Shown here piece after piece: positions 9,987-24,678 of a stretch of DNA of 64,000 nt (position 1 is the first letter of the stretch; each line of letters begins with the position of its first letter). A program made the position numbers and the translations under genes. The notes under the pieces were generated by a model. The model had not been told where the DNA came from and made no database searches. It saw nothing but the letters and a program-made list of their open reading frames with translations. Origin of the DNA: Chlorophyllum brunneum (taxonomy: Eukaryota; Basidiomycota; Agaricomycetes; Agaricales; Agaricaceae). The stretch is from assembly GCA_963576785.1 (NCBI GenBank), contig OY756151.1, positions 1,178,001 through 1,242,000 of the forward strand, written 5' to 3'.

Positions 9987-12160
9987 TCATTGGTATAATC
10001 TCCGTTCGTCAATGATTTTCTGTATCCAAAGGACCAAAACGGCATTAAGCATCTCTTCCCAACCTTCTTCCTGGCGAGCGACCACTTTGGCGTCAAAAAA
10101 GATAGATGATTCCGAGGCAGTTGATGATGATTGACGGGAAATCGCGGGGACGGGAGGGGCAGTTGGTAAACCAAATCCAATATTTGGCTTAATGACTTGA
10201 GATGGTACTTGTACTGCAAGAAGATAACGGAGTTTCAAGGCCCTAAAAACAAACTTCATGAGTAAGAAGGAAGTTGTTGGCACGGGAAGCTTACCCAACC
10301 CAAAGACGGAGATTATCTGTCCGTCTAAAAGTCCAGCCTTTTCTTGAACCTTCCTGCGGCTCCTCTGTATTTGCCCTCTCGAGGGCGAGAACATCATGGA
10401 TTCCATCTTTACTGATATATCCCCAGGGTTTTTTGGATTTGCGGACGATAGCATTATACGCCACACAGAGAAGCTGACCCGAGGACAAACTATCGAGGAA
10501 AGCGGAAGGTGAGTCTGGGGGTTGAAGGGTAGTGAGAAGGTCTTTGGGGAGGAAATGGGTAAGAACAGCGTGTGCTCGTCCTATTTCATTAGTGAGTAAG
10601 TATGCAGTGGTATCCAACAAGAGAACGCGAACCTAGGTCATGATCGATGAAAGCACTCCTGCGAGCCCATTCAGGTAGTAGCTCATCTTCAATGGTCTCC
10701 TCGGGTTCATCATCCTCCGCGATATGGAGCATATCTTCGGGTTCCTCGACCAAAGACATAGACTGCAATGTATCGACCATTCCTATCGATATACGTCGCC
10801 TGCCGCTGTCATGCACTCCAAGAAAGCCACCAAGGCCCTTGCTTTCTCCATCTCCAGCACTAACCCTTCTTCCTTTCGATTTCGATTGGGTAACTGAGCG
10901 AGTTTGGTATTTTTTACGTTCGCGTTCCCAACCACGCTCTGCACCTGCCTGCGCCTCAAAAAGAACTTCATCAACGATATCAAGATACCCAGAAACGGTG
11001 CTTCGTTCCTTCTCGAGGTCAGCCAACTGAATGTCCTGTCTATACAACCAGCCTCCAGCAAGGACAAGTCTTTCGTCCCATCTCTCCTTTTTTTCTTTTT
11101 CCTCCTCTTCTTGTACCTGGAAAATATCTTCTTCCTCTTCCCACACGGGTACTTGCTGATATCGACCATTGACTTGGACGAGCGAATACGTAAAGGTCGC
11201 ATCTGAGTCAACCTTGAGCGCGTCGGGTGTTGATCCACGCATCTCTTCAAGAGGTAATTCCTTGGATGGATAACTAGGACTGGTAAACCGTGACTGTGAA
11301 TCTCCCCGTGAGCCACCACCATCACTCTGAGCATCATATGCCTCATCGCTAAGCGGAAGACGGCATTTCTCTTCGACAGCACGAAGTACAGTGAGAACTT
11401 CAAGGGCAGATCGTCTGATCCGAGCTAATGGATCAGAACGGTCCCTCTGTGTCGAGGGAGCATTTGACTGTCCAGGACCTAAAAGAGAAGCTCGAAAGTT
11501 GGCTCGAATGGTGCCAGCAGATTCATCGGGAAGGGATAGGAGGTAATTCCGAACCGATCGTATCGCCCTCGTTGTTGCCTTGAGGACCTCCAAAACATCT
11601 ATCGGCTGCAATGATGTAGCTTGAGCAGCTTGATCAATATGCCAAGCATATGCAACAGAACTGAGATCTTCGCAAACACCAGGCAGGAGGGTGTCAGGAT
11701 CGATGTCATTGGATTTGACGTGTGGTTCAAGGGCTTGGCGAGGTGGAGAGGGCAGGGCAGGTGAGGGGGGAAGGGGAAACTCGGAAATAGATCCTGATGA
11801 CGGTGCAGAAGGCACATGGCCTTTGCCCCCGATGGCTGGTACAAGGCCATACTGTGCCTTCTCCAACAGGCTGAATGATGGTAAGGACAAGCGAGATTTC
11901 GAACGATAGGAGACGTACTTCTTCTTGGACGCAATTCCGGCCTTGGTGAAATAATGCTGCAAGTGTTCTATGCTACCCAGTGCCATTACACTTTCGCGCT
12001 TGGCAGCGCTCCGGCTGAAGGGCTTCACTGGCTTGTTTCCAGAGCTAAGATTAGGGTAAAAGGCGGCCTGCCGTTTAGATTGTTTGGGGTCTGGTGGGCT
12101 ACCGGTTGATTCTGGGGTGAGCACCATGGGAGATGTGGAAGCAGAGGAGTCTGAGGCCAT
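9987..12160 (-). CDS. Conserved fungal protein, unknown function
   Basis: Three exons, 12160-10633, 10580-10295 and 10242-9987, give 2070 nt and 689 aa. The N-terminal two thirds are Ser/Pro-rich and partly charged, with an acidic coiled-coil-like stretch (EEEEDIFQVQEEEEKEKKERW). The C-terminal third is more ordered: LPEWARRSAFIDHDLG, LSSGQLLCVAYNAIVRKSKKPWGYI, then GWTFRRTDNLRLWVGALKLRY. This last part resembles a calponin-homology-like helical fold, but only weakly. It has no membrane segment. I cannot name it. Both splice junctions restore continuous protein, so the gene model is sound even though its role is unknown. Confidence 0.75.
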
Positions 12161-12380
12161 TATCGACAGAGGCAGAGAAATGCTTGCAGCTCATTAAACA
12201 TTCTATCTGCACCCGTGCGAACTAAATCTCCATCACCACCTGTTTGCGTTTGTTTTCTCAATCAGCACCAACTCCTGTTTTCAGTGATAACAGCAAACGA
12301 GGCTACTAGAATAACAACAAACATATGAGCCAACAGCCAACCGGACAGCATCCTATGTATGACAGAATTCCCTTGTTCAA

Positions 12381-15197
<2,817 letters not shown>

Positions 15198-15308
15198 ACT
15201 GGCAGGTGTTCAAGCACGCAGCACCGCCAGAAATTTGGAAAATACAGCACGTGACACAGTCGATTGATCCCGTGATATGCAATCAATTTCGTCCTTGTCG
15301 TCCACCAG
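15198..15308. promoter_or_regulatory. Bidirectional promoter PRP43 / MAK21
   Basis: The 111 bp between the two divergent ATGs must hold both 5' UTRs and core promoters. No clear TATA box is seen. Both products act in ribosome assembly, so shared control is plausible. Confidence 0.6.
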
Positions 15309-18300
15309 ATGGCTCGCGCACACCCAAAGAAAGTCGCAGCCGCAGGAAAAAAACCCGGGAAACCAGTACAAAATGACACAAAACATAAATCAAAACAAAT
15401 TCCGAAAAAAGACGGGCCTGTCGTGTCTCCGTCCTCCCTCTGGCACACAACTCTACCAGCCCTTCCTGCACTCTCAACGTCCTTAACACCCACAGCTAGC
15501 CAGATAAACTCTCTGACTGAACAGGGCGGCTCTCTCCTTGATAAAGATACCAAAAGCTTTCTCTCTGCCTCTTCCTCTTCCTCAGAGGCAACCTTCTTTA
15601 CCAATGTTATCCATTCTGGTACCCTCTCTGATAGACTGAGTGCTTTGACGCTCCTGGTGCAAAACAGTCCCATACACAACACAAAAGCCCTGGATACTCT
15701 GAAAACCATGGCCGGGAAAGGTGGAGGAGGACGAGACGAGAGTCTGAAGGCTTTGCGGTGTATCGTCGATTGGTGGGTCGGTGGTGGTGCACCAGATCGA
15801 AAGCTCAAGTAAGTACCGGCCATCCTATGCATTGAATTTATTCCAAAGCCTTCTAGATACTTTCGCGATCAACCATTGTTGCACTCACAAGTATCTGATG
15901 AATACCTCCTCGTCTGGTATTTTGAGGACTGGTTGAAGAAATACTTTTTCTCCGTTCTCCAAATTCTCGAAGTGTGTTTTCCACTTTGCGCACCTGCACC
16001 AAACTCATTATTTTTCAGACACTATCCCTCGATCCCCTACCCTACGTCCGAACGCAAGTCATATCTCTTATATTCACCCTCCTAAAAGACAAGCCTGAGC
16101 AAGAACAAAATCTTCTCCGGCTCCTCGTCAATAAGCTCGTATGACTTCTTCCACTCCCTAACTACAAAACACTTACACATCCTTACAGGGCGACACCTCT
16201 AAATCAATATGTTCACGAGCCTCCTATCATCTTCTTCAACTCCTTCAAGCTCATCCATCCATGAAATCCATCGTCGTTCGTGAAATCATCTCCCTTGTCC
16301 TCAAACCCTCCGCTCCTTCCGCCCCTATCAACCCAACACCGACCAACAAACACATCCGCTTCTCCCCTTCCGAGCCAACTTCAAAATCCAAACCACAGCC
16401 AAAGCAGCAAGATAAAAAGATCCCCAACGCACATGCACAGTACTACGCCACCATCACTTTCAATCAGATCGTCCTAACACCCTCCCAAACCGACCGTGAA
16501 GTGGCCGTCCGCCTCATTGACATATATTTTGAACTATTCAAAGACGTTCTTGGTTCCGAGCCCGAGAAAGCAGATGAGGCACTGGAGGGCGACGGAAAGC
16601 TACTTGAGAAGGATGGGGAGGTACAAAAAGACAAGAAAGGCCGTGTATTTGTGAAGGATAAGAAGAGGAAGGGGAAGAAAGCCAAAGAACTCAGCGGAGC
16701 TGCTGGGTTTGTCGAGGTGGAAGACTCGAATTCAAAATTGATCTCTGCGCTCCTCACTGGCGTAAATCGTGCTCTACCGTTCGCCAAAGTTGAGACTGGT
16801 GACACAAAGTGCGTATCACGACCTCCTCAACAGATAATTCTAACCTGCCACTTTCAGAATCAACGCCCACCTCAATACCCTCTTCCTCATCACACACAAA
16901 TCAACATTCAATATCTCAATTCAAGCTCTCGTTCTAATCCAACAAATCTCCCTGACACTCTCCAAAGCAGCCTCAACCTCCGCCAAACCTATCATCGACC
17001 GCTATTTCCGCACCCTCTACGAATCCCTACTCGACTATCGTTTGGGTACATCCTCCAAACAAGCCATGTACCTTAATTTGCTGTACAAATCCATCAAGGC
17101 TGATCCAGAGCAGTCAACTGAGCGCAAGAAAGCTCTAGTCAAACGTTTTGTACAAGTCCTCGCCAGTGGAGGAAGTGGCGCGACGGAATTTATGGCAGGC
17201 GGGTTATATCTCTTGGGCGAGGTAAGTGAACCTGTATACGGGACTCGCCTTCTCTCATCACATCTATAACCTTCAGCTCTTCAGCACGGTACCAGGCCTC
17301 CGTTCCATGATCTTTGACGCCGAAAAAGGTGGCAAGGAGAACGAAAAATACGATCCAAGAAAACGCGATCCCCTGTACGCTCATGCTGGTACCTCACCCA
17401 TCTGGGAACTCGTACGCAAATCCATTGTCCCTAATGTTACCACCACTAAATATATGTTGCAGACACCCCTCTTTTATCACTACCACCCAGCAATTTCTCT
17501 CCTTACCCGCCAGCTCCTCACAGCCCAACCACTAACGGCCACTGCCGACCTCTCACAAAATACACTCTCCCATTTCTTGGATCGTTTCGTATACAAAAAT
17601 CCCAAAAAGAAGGCTTCTGGTGTGGAAGGCAAAGGTAAAACAGTCCCGGAAATTCCTCGCTTGAACCTTACCTAAATGTAAAAACGCAGGTGCAAGCGCG
17701 ATGCAGCCCGCTGGAAGCGCCATCGAGGGAGTCAAGCTACGAAAAGGAGAGGTTCCAGACGTACAAGTCAACCAGCCCGCCTTTTGGCAGAAGAAAGAAA
17801 CACAGGTTCCTGTTGATCAAATATTCTTCTACAACTACTTCAGGCGCAAAGACGAATTGGAACGAAGGATTAAAAAGAAACAGGAGAAAGGAGATGAAGA
17901 GGAGAATGATGATGAGGAGGAAGATGAAGACGAGGAACAGGGTGAAGAGGCGGAGGAAACGGAAAAGAAAGAGGAAGCTGAAGACGAAAAGGGTGATGAC
18001 GTAGATGAAGAGGACAGCGACCTCGAAGAGGCTGAGATCTGGAAGGTCCGTATCTGCCGCTTTTGAGCCTACATCTCCGCACTGACGTGCATTTAAAGGC
18101 AATGAAAGCGACAGTACCCAAGGACGGTGATGACGAAGATTTACTCTCTGACAGCGACATTGACGAAGACGATGATGACCTTCCATCCGACTTTTCCGCT
18201 GCCATGGCTAGCGATGACGGTGAAGATTTCGTGTTCGACGATGACGATGTCAGTGAGGACGAGAGTGGCAACGAAGTGACGAATGGCTCGAAAAGCGAGG

Positions 18301-18623
18301 ATGCTCAAGCAGAGCAAGATGGTGATGAAGCCGAAGAGAGCGACAGTCTCTCATTAGCAGAAGAATCTGATAACGAAGATCTCATTCCTCTGGATGCACT
18401 CCCAGATGGCCTCATCGCCTACGACGGTTCCAGTGACGAAACAGAAGCAGAAAGGGAAGAAGAAGAGTGGGGAGGAATTAGCTCGGAAAAACCCCGCAAG
18501 CGCAAACGCGGTTCGGAGGAAAGGGGCAAAAACAATCGCAAAAAGCTACGCTCACTGCCCACATTCGCGAGCTACGAAGACTACGCAAAGATGATTGAGG
18601 AAGGACCAGAGGACGATATATAA
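15309..18623 (+). CDS. MAK21: Ribosome biogenesis factor Mak21/Noc1 (CBF family)
   Basis: Nucleolar HEAT-repeat protein that with Noc2 escorts early 60S precursors. The start [15 protein letters not shown] is basic. The middle contains [15 protein letters not shown], the helical repeats [36 protein letters not shown], and the CBF-domain stretch with [34 protein letters not shown], then [16 protein letters not shown] and [14 protein letters not shown]. The C-terminus has a [13 protein letters not shown] motif, a long Asp/Glu-rich run and ends [21 protein letters not shown], as in Mak21. Multiple introns of about 50 nt are present. The identification rests on the whole order of conserved blocks. 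Confidence 0.93.
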
Positions 18624-18753
18624 ACAGCTGTAGTTGTAGCGATAGCAGGAACGAACGATCACGTGATTCGCAAGAGGGATTGTTCGCGGCATTGAGTAGA
18701 CTCTGGCAAAGACCCAATATCCCTGCATACCACCGATACCCCTCTCATAAACC

Positions 18754-19563
18754 ATGTCTGCACCAAGAAGACCAGATCTCAAGAAAAAACTCGTCGTTGT
18801 CGGTGATGGTACCCTCAATCCCCCAACACCTCGTTCACATCAACCCTCTTGACCTCTATATCCTGACAGGCGGTTGCGGAAAGACTTGTCTTCTTATCGT
18901 CTACGCAGAAAACAGATTCCCAGAAGTCCGTCTATATTTCATGACGTCTACAAATTTTCAACAACTAATATATACCACCATTGCACAGGCTTACATACCC
19001 ACAGTCTTTGAAAACTATGTCACTCAGGTTCACTTTGAGGGCAAACAGATTGAACTCGCACTCTGGGATACAGCAGGACAAGAAGAATACGACCGTCTCC
19101 GTCCACTAAGCTACCCAGAAAGCGATGTCATTCTCGTCGTCTTCTCAGTCGACTTCCCAACCTCTCTAGGAAACGTCCTCGACAAGGTCCGTTACCTTCG
19201 CCGTCTTTCCCCCCACCCAATTGCACCCACTCACGCTACCCACTCCAACCCCCCCTTCTCCATTTGCTCTAGTGGTATCCTGAAGTCTCCCACTTCTGCG
19301 AATCCGTACCCCTAATCCTCGTTGCCACCAAGATCGACCTACGAAGCGACGAACACACGCGTAGGATGCTGGGCGCCCAGGGGCAGTCCCCCGTCACCGC
19401 GGAACAAGGACAGTCCGTTGCCAAAGAGATTGGCGCGAAATACATCGAATGCTCTGCCAAGACCGGCGCCGGCGTGAAAGACGTCTTCTCACTCGCTCTC
19501 AAAGAGAGTATGAAAAGCCGATGGGGGAGGGCGGTGAAGGAACGGAAGTGCACGATACTCTGA
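18754..19563 (+). CDS. Rho-family small GTPase
   Basis: Four exons, 18754-18808, 18870-18925, 18989-19186 and 19273-19563, give exactly 199 aa. G boxes: [11 protein letters not shown] (P-loop, with intron 1 inside it), [10 protein letters not shown] (switch I), [17 protein letters not shown] (switch II), [10 protein letters not shown] and ECSAKTGAG. The Rho insert is present around [11 protein letters not shown]. The CAAX box is CTIL; a final Leu favours geranylgeranylation. It is closest in pattern to Rho1/RhoA-like proteins that control actin and cell-wall synthesis at the plasma membrane, but I do not assign the exact paralogue. It is convergent with the Rua1-C gene. Confidence 0.93.
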
Positions 19564-19743
19564 CACTGCATGAGGATATGGAAATGGACCTGGCGTCTTA
19601 CTGATAATACGATACGTATACATTTCTGCCCCTTCGTTTTGCTCGGCTATCCGTGTCATGCTCATGTGCTCACTACTCTCACTTACAATGTATATCAACC
19701 CTCAAATAATGCACCGGAATGTTGCACTTGCATTGAACTGAAC

Positions 19744-21807
19744 CTACGGTTGTACATGATACTTTTCCACGACTGCAAACACGGCATCCATCTCGAGGTG
19801 ATCCCACCCGTCTCCCTCGCCCGGGGTATCATGGTAACAAGAGGCTGCATGTTTCCACCTGTCCAAGTATCACGCGACAATAGTTGGACCAAACGAACAG
19901 GAACTCACCAAACGAGCTCCTTCACCTGTCATAGATCGAATGTCAGCACCACCACTAAGCCACGCAAGGGACGTACACACCTTGCTTTCAACATCCTTGA
20001 TGCCCTCTACTGGCACCCACTTCCGGCACTTTTCGCACTTACCATGTAGTACCTCTGACCTCTCTTTCTTTCCAGCGTTCGGGCGTGGAACAAGCCGAAA
20101 TGCAGATGGTGGTACAAACGGGCGACCGGTGGCAGCTGATATACCTGCTCAACGATAAGAGGGTGGAACCCATCGCAATGGATAATCAAACTTACCGTGG
20201 GCATACTGCAAATGATAACTAGAGGCAATTAATTACCAAAATGAAAGTCAACGAGATTCCATGATTAACTCTGACGAAACGAATTCAGCCTATAAACGCA
20301 TCCCGAGAACATATCTTTACCACTTGAAGGCACTGAATTTCATTGCCAACCAATTTTTTCTATTCTCTCCTCCACGGTCGCAAGGCTCGATGCAGATCGG
20401 ACAGAGACCAAGCTTGCCCGGACCTTTGCCCTTGACGAACCGGGGAGTATACAGATCAAACACACTCCTCGGGGGGTTATAGGTACCCCCTGGATCGCGT
20501 AAATTGAACAACGACAACGGGGAACTTCGAAAGTAATGAGACTCAACGTCTGCCGAAGCACAAAACACTCACCTCAATTCTGGAGGTTGAAAGTATGAGC
20601 TTACAGGGTATCGCCGGTAAAACAGAGGAAATTTGGGGCAAATTACAAACGGTGGAGGAAAATCACGAGTCGAGTAAAGCGGAATAGAAACAATGTTCGT
20701 AGAGGGTGGAGAAGGAGAGGCGACGGTAGCGTCAGATGAAACGGCCGATTTGCTATCAGTCGAAGGCCGCGCCCTTTTGGCAGGCATAGCAGATGGGGAT
20801 GATGACTCGATAATTAGCCTACGCTTTTGTGAAAACGAACGAGTGGTCCGACGAATAGTAAAATCCAGAAAGTGAGGAGACACAGTAGTGGGTGCCGGCG
20901 TCAGCGGAGTCAGAGGTGTCAACGGGGAAAGAGGTGATGTTGGGTGGAGTTGCTGAGGGGTTATGGGTGAGCTCTTGTGTGGAACAGGCTCATCCGCGAC
21001 GCGGACAAGTTCCTCAGGAACATGATGTTGAGTAGAGTCCTCGAAGGAATAAGCAGTTTCTCCAGAAATATAGGTAGGATCAATGGGGGAAGGCTCCCAA
21101 AATTTGGGCGGTGACGATGGCAGGCCCGCTGGCAATATCTTGCAAGGTGATTGAAGAAGCACAGTATTGTTGTGTAGAGGGGACAGAACGACTGGAGAAG
21201 CAGGAGGAATAACCCGGAGCCTTCGCAAAAAAGAATTATCCCTCTCCCCAGAACTGGAGGGTAGATCTTCTTCTTCGCCATCAGCGTCAGCATCCGTAAC
21301 ATCTTCAGCGTCGTCGTCCAGATCAAACTCGCTATCGTCGTCCAGGTCTCTGTCGCTTGAGTATATCACATGATCTGAAGCACGAGCAGCTTTCGGACAG
21401 TGAGACTGCTCCGAAGCAGGAGGTACAGAAACCTCGCTTGGCGAAGAGACTACCGCTTCTTGAGAGGAAGAAGCCCTGACGACAGGAGAGACCTCCTGAA
21501 GGGGCTGAAGCCAGGCCGGAGAAATAGATACTACAAATTGTTTCTCGAACGGAGTACTTTGTAAGAAATTCTCAGTATCTGAGTCAAGAAGTACTGGTGT
21601 GCGAGAGAGACCCTGAGGAGTAAGCGCAAGCAAACGCGGCGATGGTGTGTCCAAAAGAGTCCGAGCGGAGTCTGACGACGAGATAAAACGAGTGTGCGGC
21701 TGCTTTATCGGGGCCGGCGAGACAGAGAGATAGTTCCACGGAGTGAGTACGCGAGTCAAGTCCGCTGGAATCTGGTCAGAGAGGCGGGAGTGGTAGTAGA
21801 GGGACAT
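19744..21807 (-). CDS. Rua1 C-terminal domain protein, putative transcription regulator
   Basis: The first exon (21807-20573) codes for about 410 residues of disordered Ser/Pro/Asp-rich sequence with a strong acidic patch. Following exons carry the Rua1 C-terminal (DUF4451) block: FNLRDPGGTYNPPRS, DLYTPRFVKGKGPGKLGLCP, ICIEPCDRGGENRKNWLAMK, FSAFKWYHLQYAHGIS, then GKCEKCRKWVPVEGIKDVE and WWKHAAACH. The Cys and His pairs suggest two zinc sites. Ustilago Rua1 is the C2H2 activator of the ustilagic acid cluster; here no glycolipid cluster is nearby, so only the domain, not the target, is transferred. The stop codon is at 19744-19746. Small introns separate the last exons. Confidence 0.82.
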
Positions 21808-21939
21808 CGGAGGTCGATAAGAAATAGGAGCGTATTTCCGTCATAAAATGTCCCTGAGTTTGTCTCTGTTTGTGCCCGGGAACAGCCGGAGCCCTTCGTG
21901 TCATCACTCTGCAAACATATTGCAGCCCTTGCGATTGCC
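21808..21939. promoter_or_regulatory. Bidirectional promoter Rua1-C gene / p24 gene
   Basis: 132 bp between divergent ATGs. It holds both 5' UTRs; no distinct TATA box was recognised. Confidence 0.45.
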
Positions 21940-22833
21940 ATGTCCAAGCTTTTTTCTCTTTTTCTCTGCTTTTGTCTTGCTGTAACAGCAAATGCATCTG
22001 CACTAACAACACCACTTGCTGCCAATGAAAAACTCTGTTTTTATGCAGACGTAGACAAGGCTGGCGAGAAGATTGGCGTAAGACCCCTCCTCTCATTACC
22101 ATTACCCGTGGATTGACCGTTCCCCTAGTTCTATTTTGCTGTGCGTATTGCCGTACGCTCTTTGACTATCAGATGATTAAATACCGCCATCCAGGTGCAA
22201 TCTGGGGGTTCATTCGACATAGACTACGAAGTCAGAGACCCCAACGACAAGATACTCCTTGACGGCCAACGCGAGCGTCAGGGTGACTTCGTTCTCACCG
22301 CCAACACCATTGGCGAATATGCCTTTTGTTTTGAAAACGACATGTCAACACTCACCGAAAAACTCGTCGACTTTGACATCATGGTTGAAAGCGAACCTAG
22401 ACGTGAGGCTCCCGCGAAAGCGGGGCAAATCTCCGAACATACCAGTGCTCTGGAAGAGAGTATATTCAGGCTAAACGGAATGCTGCTTAGTATCAAGCGT
22501 CTCCAGAAACAGTCAGTACTGTACCCTTGATTCTGACGTCTGGCTGATTTGTGTCTAGTTTCCACACGTCAGAGAACCGTGGCTTCTCGATTGTCAAGTC
22601 CACACAGGAGTGCGTCTCTTCATATCCGGCCATTCCGCCCTTACCATTTCTCATTGTCTCTAGTCGACTATTCTGGTACGCAACTTTTGAGAGCCTGGCT
22701 GTTGTGGGTATGGCAGTGTAAGCACCCTGTTTCGTCCTCATTCGGTGCACTTGCTGAGATAGCGTCATGTAGTTTCCAGGTCTACATTCTACAAACCTTC
22801 TTCACGAAGACGGGTCGCCGATACAAGGTGTAA
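21940..22833 (+). CDS. p24-family cargo receptor (emp24/gp25L/Erp type)
   Basis: Type I membrane protein of COPI/COPII vesicles that helps sort GPI-anchored and other cargo between ER and Golgi. Six exons sum to 633 nt (210 aa): 21940-22077, 22129-22140, 22195-22511, 22559-22609, 22664-22717 and 22773-22833. A signal peptide (LFSLFLCFCLAVTANASA) leads into a GOLD domain (KLCFYADVDKAGEKIG, FDIDYEVRDPN, GEYAFCFENDMS). A coiled coil follows, then a C-terminal membrane span (FESLAVVGMAVFQVYIL) and a tail with an FF COPII-type signal ending RRYKV. Exon 2 is only 12 nt and encodes FYFA, which is conserved in the family. The exact p24 subclass is not assigned. Confidence 0.93.
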
Positions 22834-23160
22834 TGATCCCTATCCCTTTAATTCGCACTCTTCGGCTTCCTGTACTTGTATCCACCTCGTTAATCATGGC
22901 ACGCATTCTTTTTCCTCCTTGGATATGAAGCGCGTGATATAAGAATTTACAGGTCGCTTTCCCGTTCCGACCTCTCACCGAGAAATGTACCCTCCTGAGA
23001 CACATTCACTCGCGATACTCATCAGCGTGGATCGACCACGCAATGTACTAGTACTCCACGGCCGTGATCAGTCTGATCTCAAACTTGGACTTAGGGCACA
23101 TCAAAATATTCCATTATAAAATCGTGGCTGACCCTCACTCTTACTCTCAGAACCCGTATC
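22834..23160. other. Intergenic
   Basis: Gap between two + strand genes with likely 3' UTR and promoter sequence. No repeat or RNA gene seen. Confidence 0.5.
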
Positions 23161-24678
23161 ATGACCCTATTCAACCCATCCTCAAACCTAAGCTCACAGG
23201 AACATGCACGTGCATGGGCCCAACCTCCAACCCTTACGTTCACACTATCCGAGTCCGATTCTGATCCGTCCATTAGCGCCGTCCCAAAACCCGCAGCCGA
23301 ATATGTGCACGATTCCTCGGCTGATCCTCAAGGAGCCACCAAGACCGGCGCCGACGATACCCCTGGGCCTCGAGGCCACCACCTGGCATTGACCATCCCA
23401 TCACGTTTGGTAAAACCGCCAAGCATCCCTGCACTCTCTCAAATTTCACTTTCACTTTCCTCGCTCCCACCCTCTCGCTCTTCTCGATCCAAATCTAACC
23501 CTTCTACATCTTCAACCCCGGCGCCGGCTCTCCCCACTTCGCCTTCCTTCTCAGCACCTAAGCCCGATCAACAAGAGGAACACACTAAATCAAAGTTGCC
23601 CTTCCGCGCGCCTGTCATCGATTCGACGACCAATTACAATTCGAGCAGCGGCAACACTAGCACAAAAGGCAACTCCAACGGCATCAGAATTCGCGCCAAT
23701 ACAATCACTGCAATCCCATCGCCTCCTCCACTCCCCCGCTTATTGGCATTCGCCAGCACCGCAGCCTTCTTCACTTCCATGTCACGTCCATCCTGGGACC
23801 CATTCCCCCTCATCAACACCGTTTCATCCCATTCCCACACGCATGCGCTCACACAAGGACACGCGAACGCACCCGCGATTTCGGCGAGTTCAAGCACAAG
23901 CAGCCCTCCTACATCATCCATCTCCAATCCAAACCCGATCAGCAGCGAGGACGCGCGTCTTCTTGACCCATCCTATCTCTCTTCAACCCCGCTGTCTTGC
24001 CAAACCGGACACCACGGCAGCGGAGGCGCAGCACACACACACGTAATACCTTACATCGATCCCCAAGGCACATTGCACGATCCCGACTACCGTCCCTTCC
24101 CCCTCATCAGACACACCAAACAACCAATCCCGAGTCCATTTGCCATCCGTAAACCGTACTGGGAATGCGAAGAAGATGATCGTGAGGCCGAATTTGGCGA
24201 TTCGTACGGGGAGGATGGTTATGATACTGATGGCAGCATGCCCAACACTCCAACATCGACCACACCTTTTATCTGCTATTTCCTCGAAACCCATCCTCTA
24301 AAGCGTGGAACTGCCTTGCGTGCTGGGCCCTCATCCCACACATGCAGTTCTGACACAGGCGGCAGCGGTCGCTGTGGGAGAGGACGAGGCAAAGGGGCCC
24401 ATGGTCACGGAGGTGCCGTTACGCGACCACAATTGAAACTCGGTGCTACTTACATGTACGCGACGTTTTCGACCGGAGTTGGGAACCGTAATCCAAGCTA
24501 CCCACACTCTCCGATTACACCGACAGGTACAACTGCAGGGTTACCGGTTCCTCAGTACACCACTACATTGTCGGCTAGTCCTCCAAGAACAGATGACGTG
24601 AGTATGGGGAAAGAGAAGAGAGGTTGGGGGGGCCTCTTGTGGAAGAGTGGTAGGAAGGAGGGAGGAGAGAAAGACTGA
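23161..24678 (+). CDS. Large disordered Ser/Pro-rich protein, unknown
   Basis: A single 505-residue open frame, which is unusual beside intron-rich neighbours. It is dominated by Ser, Pro, Thr and His with low-complexity runs. More ordered patches are YIDPQGTLHDPDYRPFPLI, a Trp/acidic patch YWECEEDDREAEFGDSYGEDG, and a Gly/Arg/His run (GRGRGKGAHGHGG). It ends in a basic WGGLLWKSGRKEGGEKD. There is no signal peptide, membrane span or known domain. Codon-scale composition and the long open frame argue for a real gene; the function is unknown. Confidence 0.6.
   Translation: MTLFNPSSNLSSQEHARAWAQPPTLTFTLSESDSDPSISAVPKPAAEYVHDSSADPQGATKTGADDTPGPRGHHLALTIPSRLVKPPSIPALSQISLSLSSLPPSRSSRSKSNPSTSSTPAPALPTSPSFSAPKPDQQEEHTKSKLPFRAPVIDSTTNYNSSSGNTSTKGNSNGIRIRANTITAIPSPPPLPRLLAFASTAAFFTSMSRPSWDPFPLINTVSSHSHTHALTQGHANAPAISASSSTSSPPTSSISNPNPISSEDARLLDPSYLSSTPLSCQTGHHGSGGAAHTHVIPYIDPQGTLHDPDYRPFPLIRHTKQPIPSPFAIRKPYWECEEDDREAEFGDSYGEDGYDTDGSMPNTPTSTTPFICYFLETHPLKRGTALRAGPSSHTCSSDTGGSGRCGRGRGKGAHGHGGAVTRPQLKLGATYMYATFSTGVGNRNPSYPHSPITPTGTTAGLPVPQYTTTLSASPPRTDDVSMGKEKRGWGGLLWKSGRKEGGEKD

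Noticed and set aside
10904..11206. Plus-strand frames opposite the 689-aa protein
   Set aside because: They mirror the Glu/Lys- and Ser-rich minus-strand exon and have no independent support.
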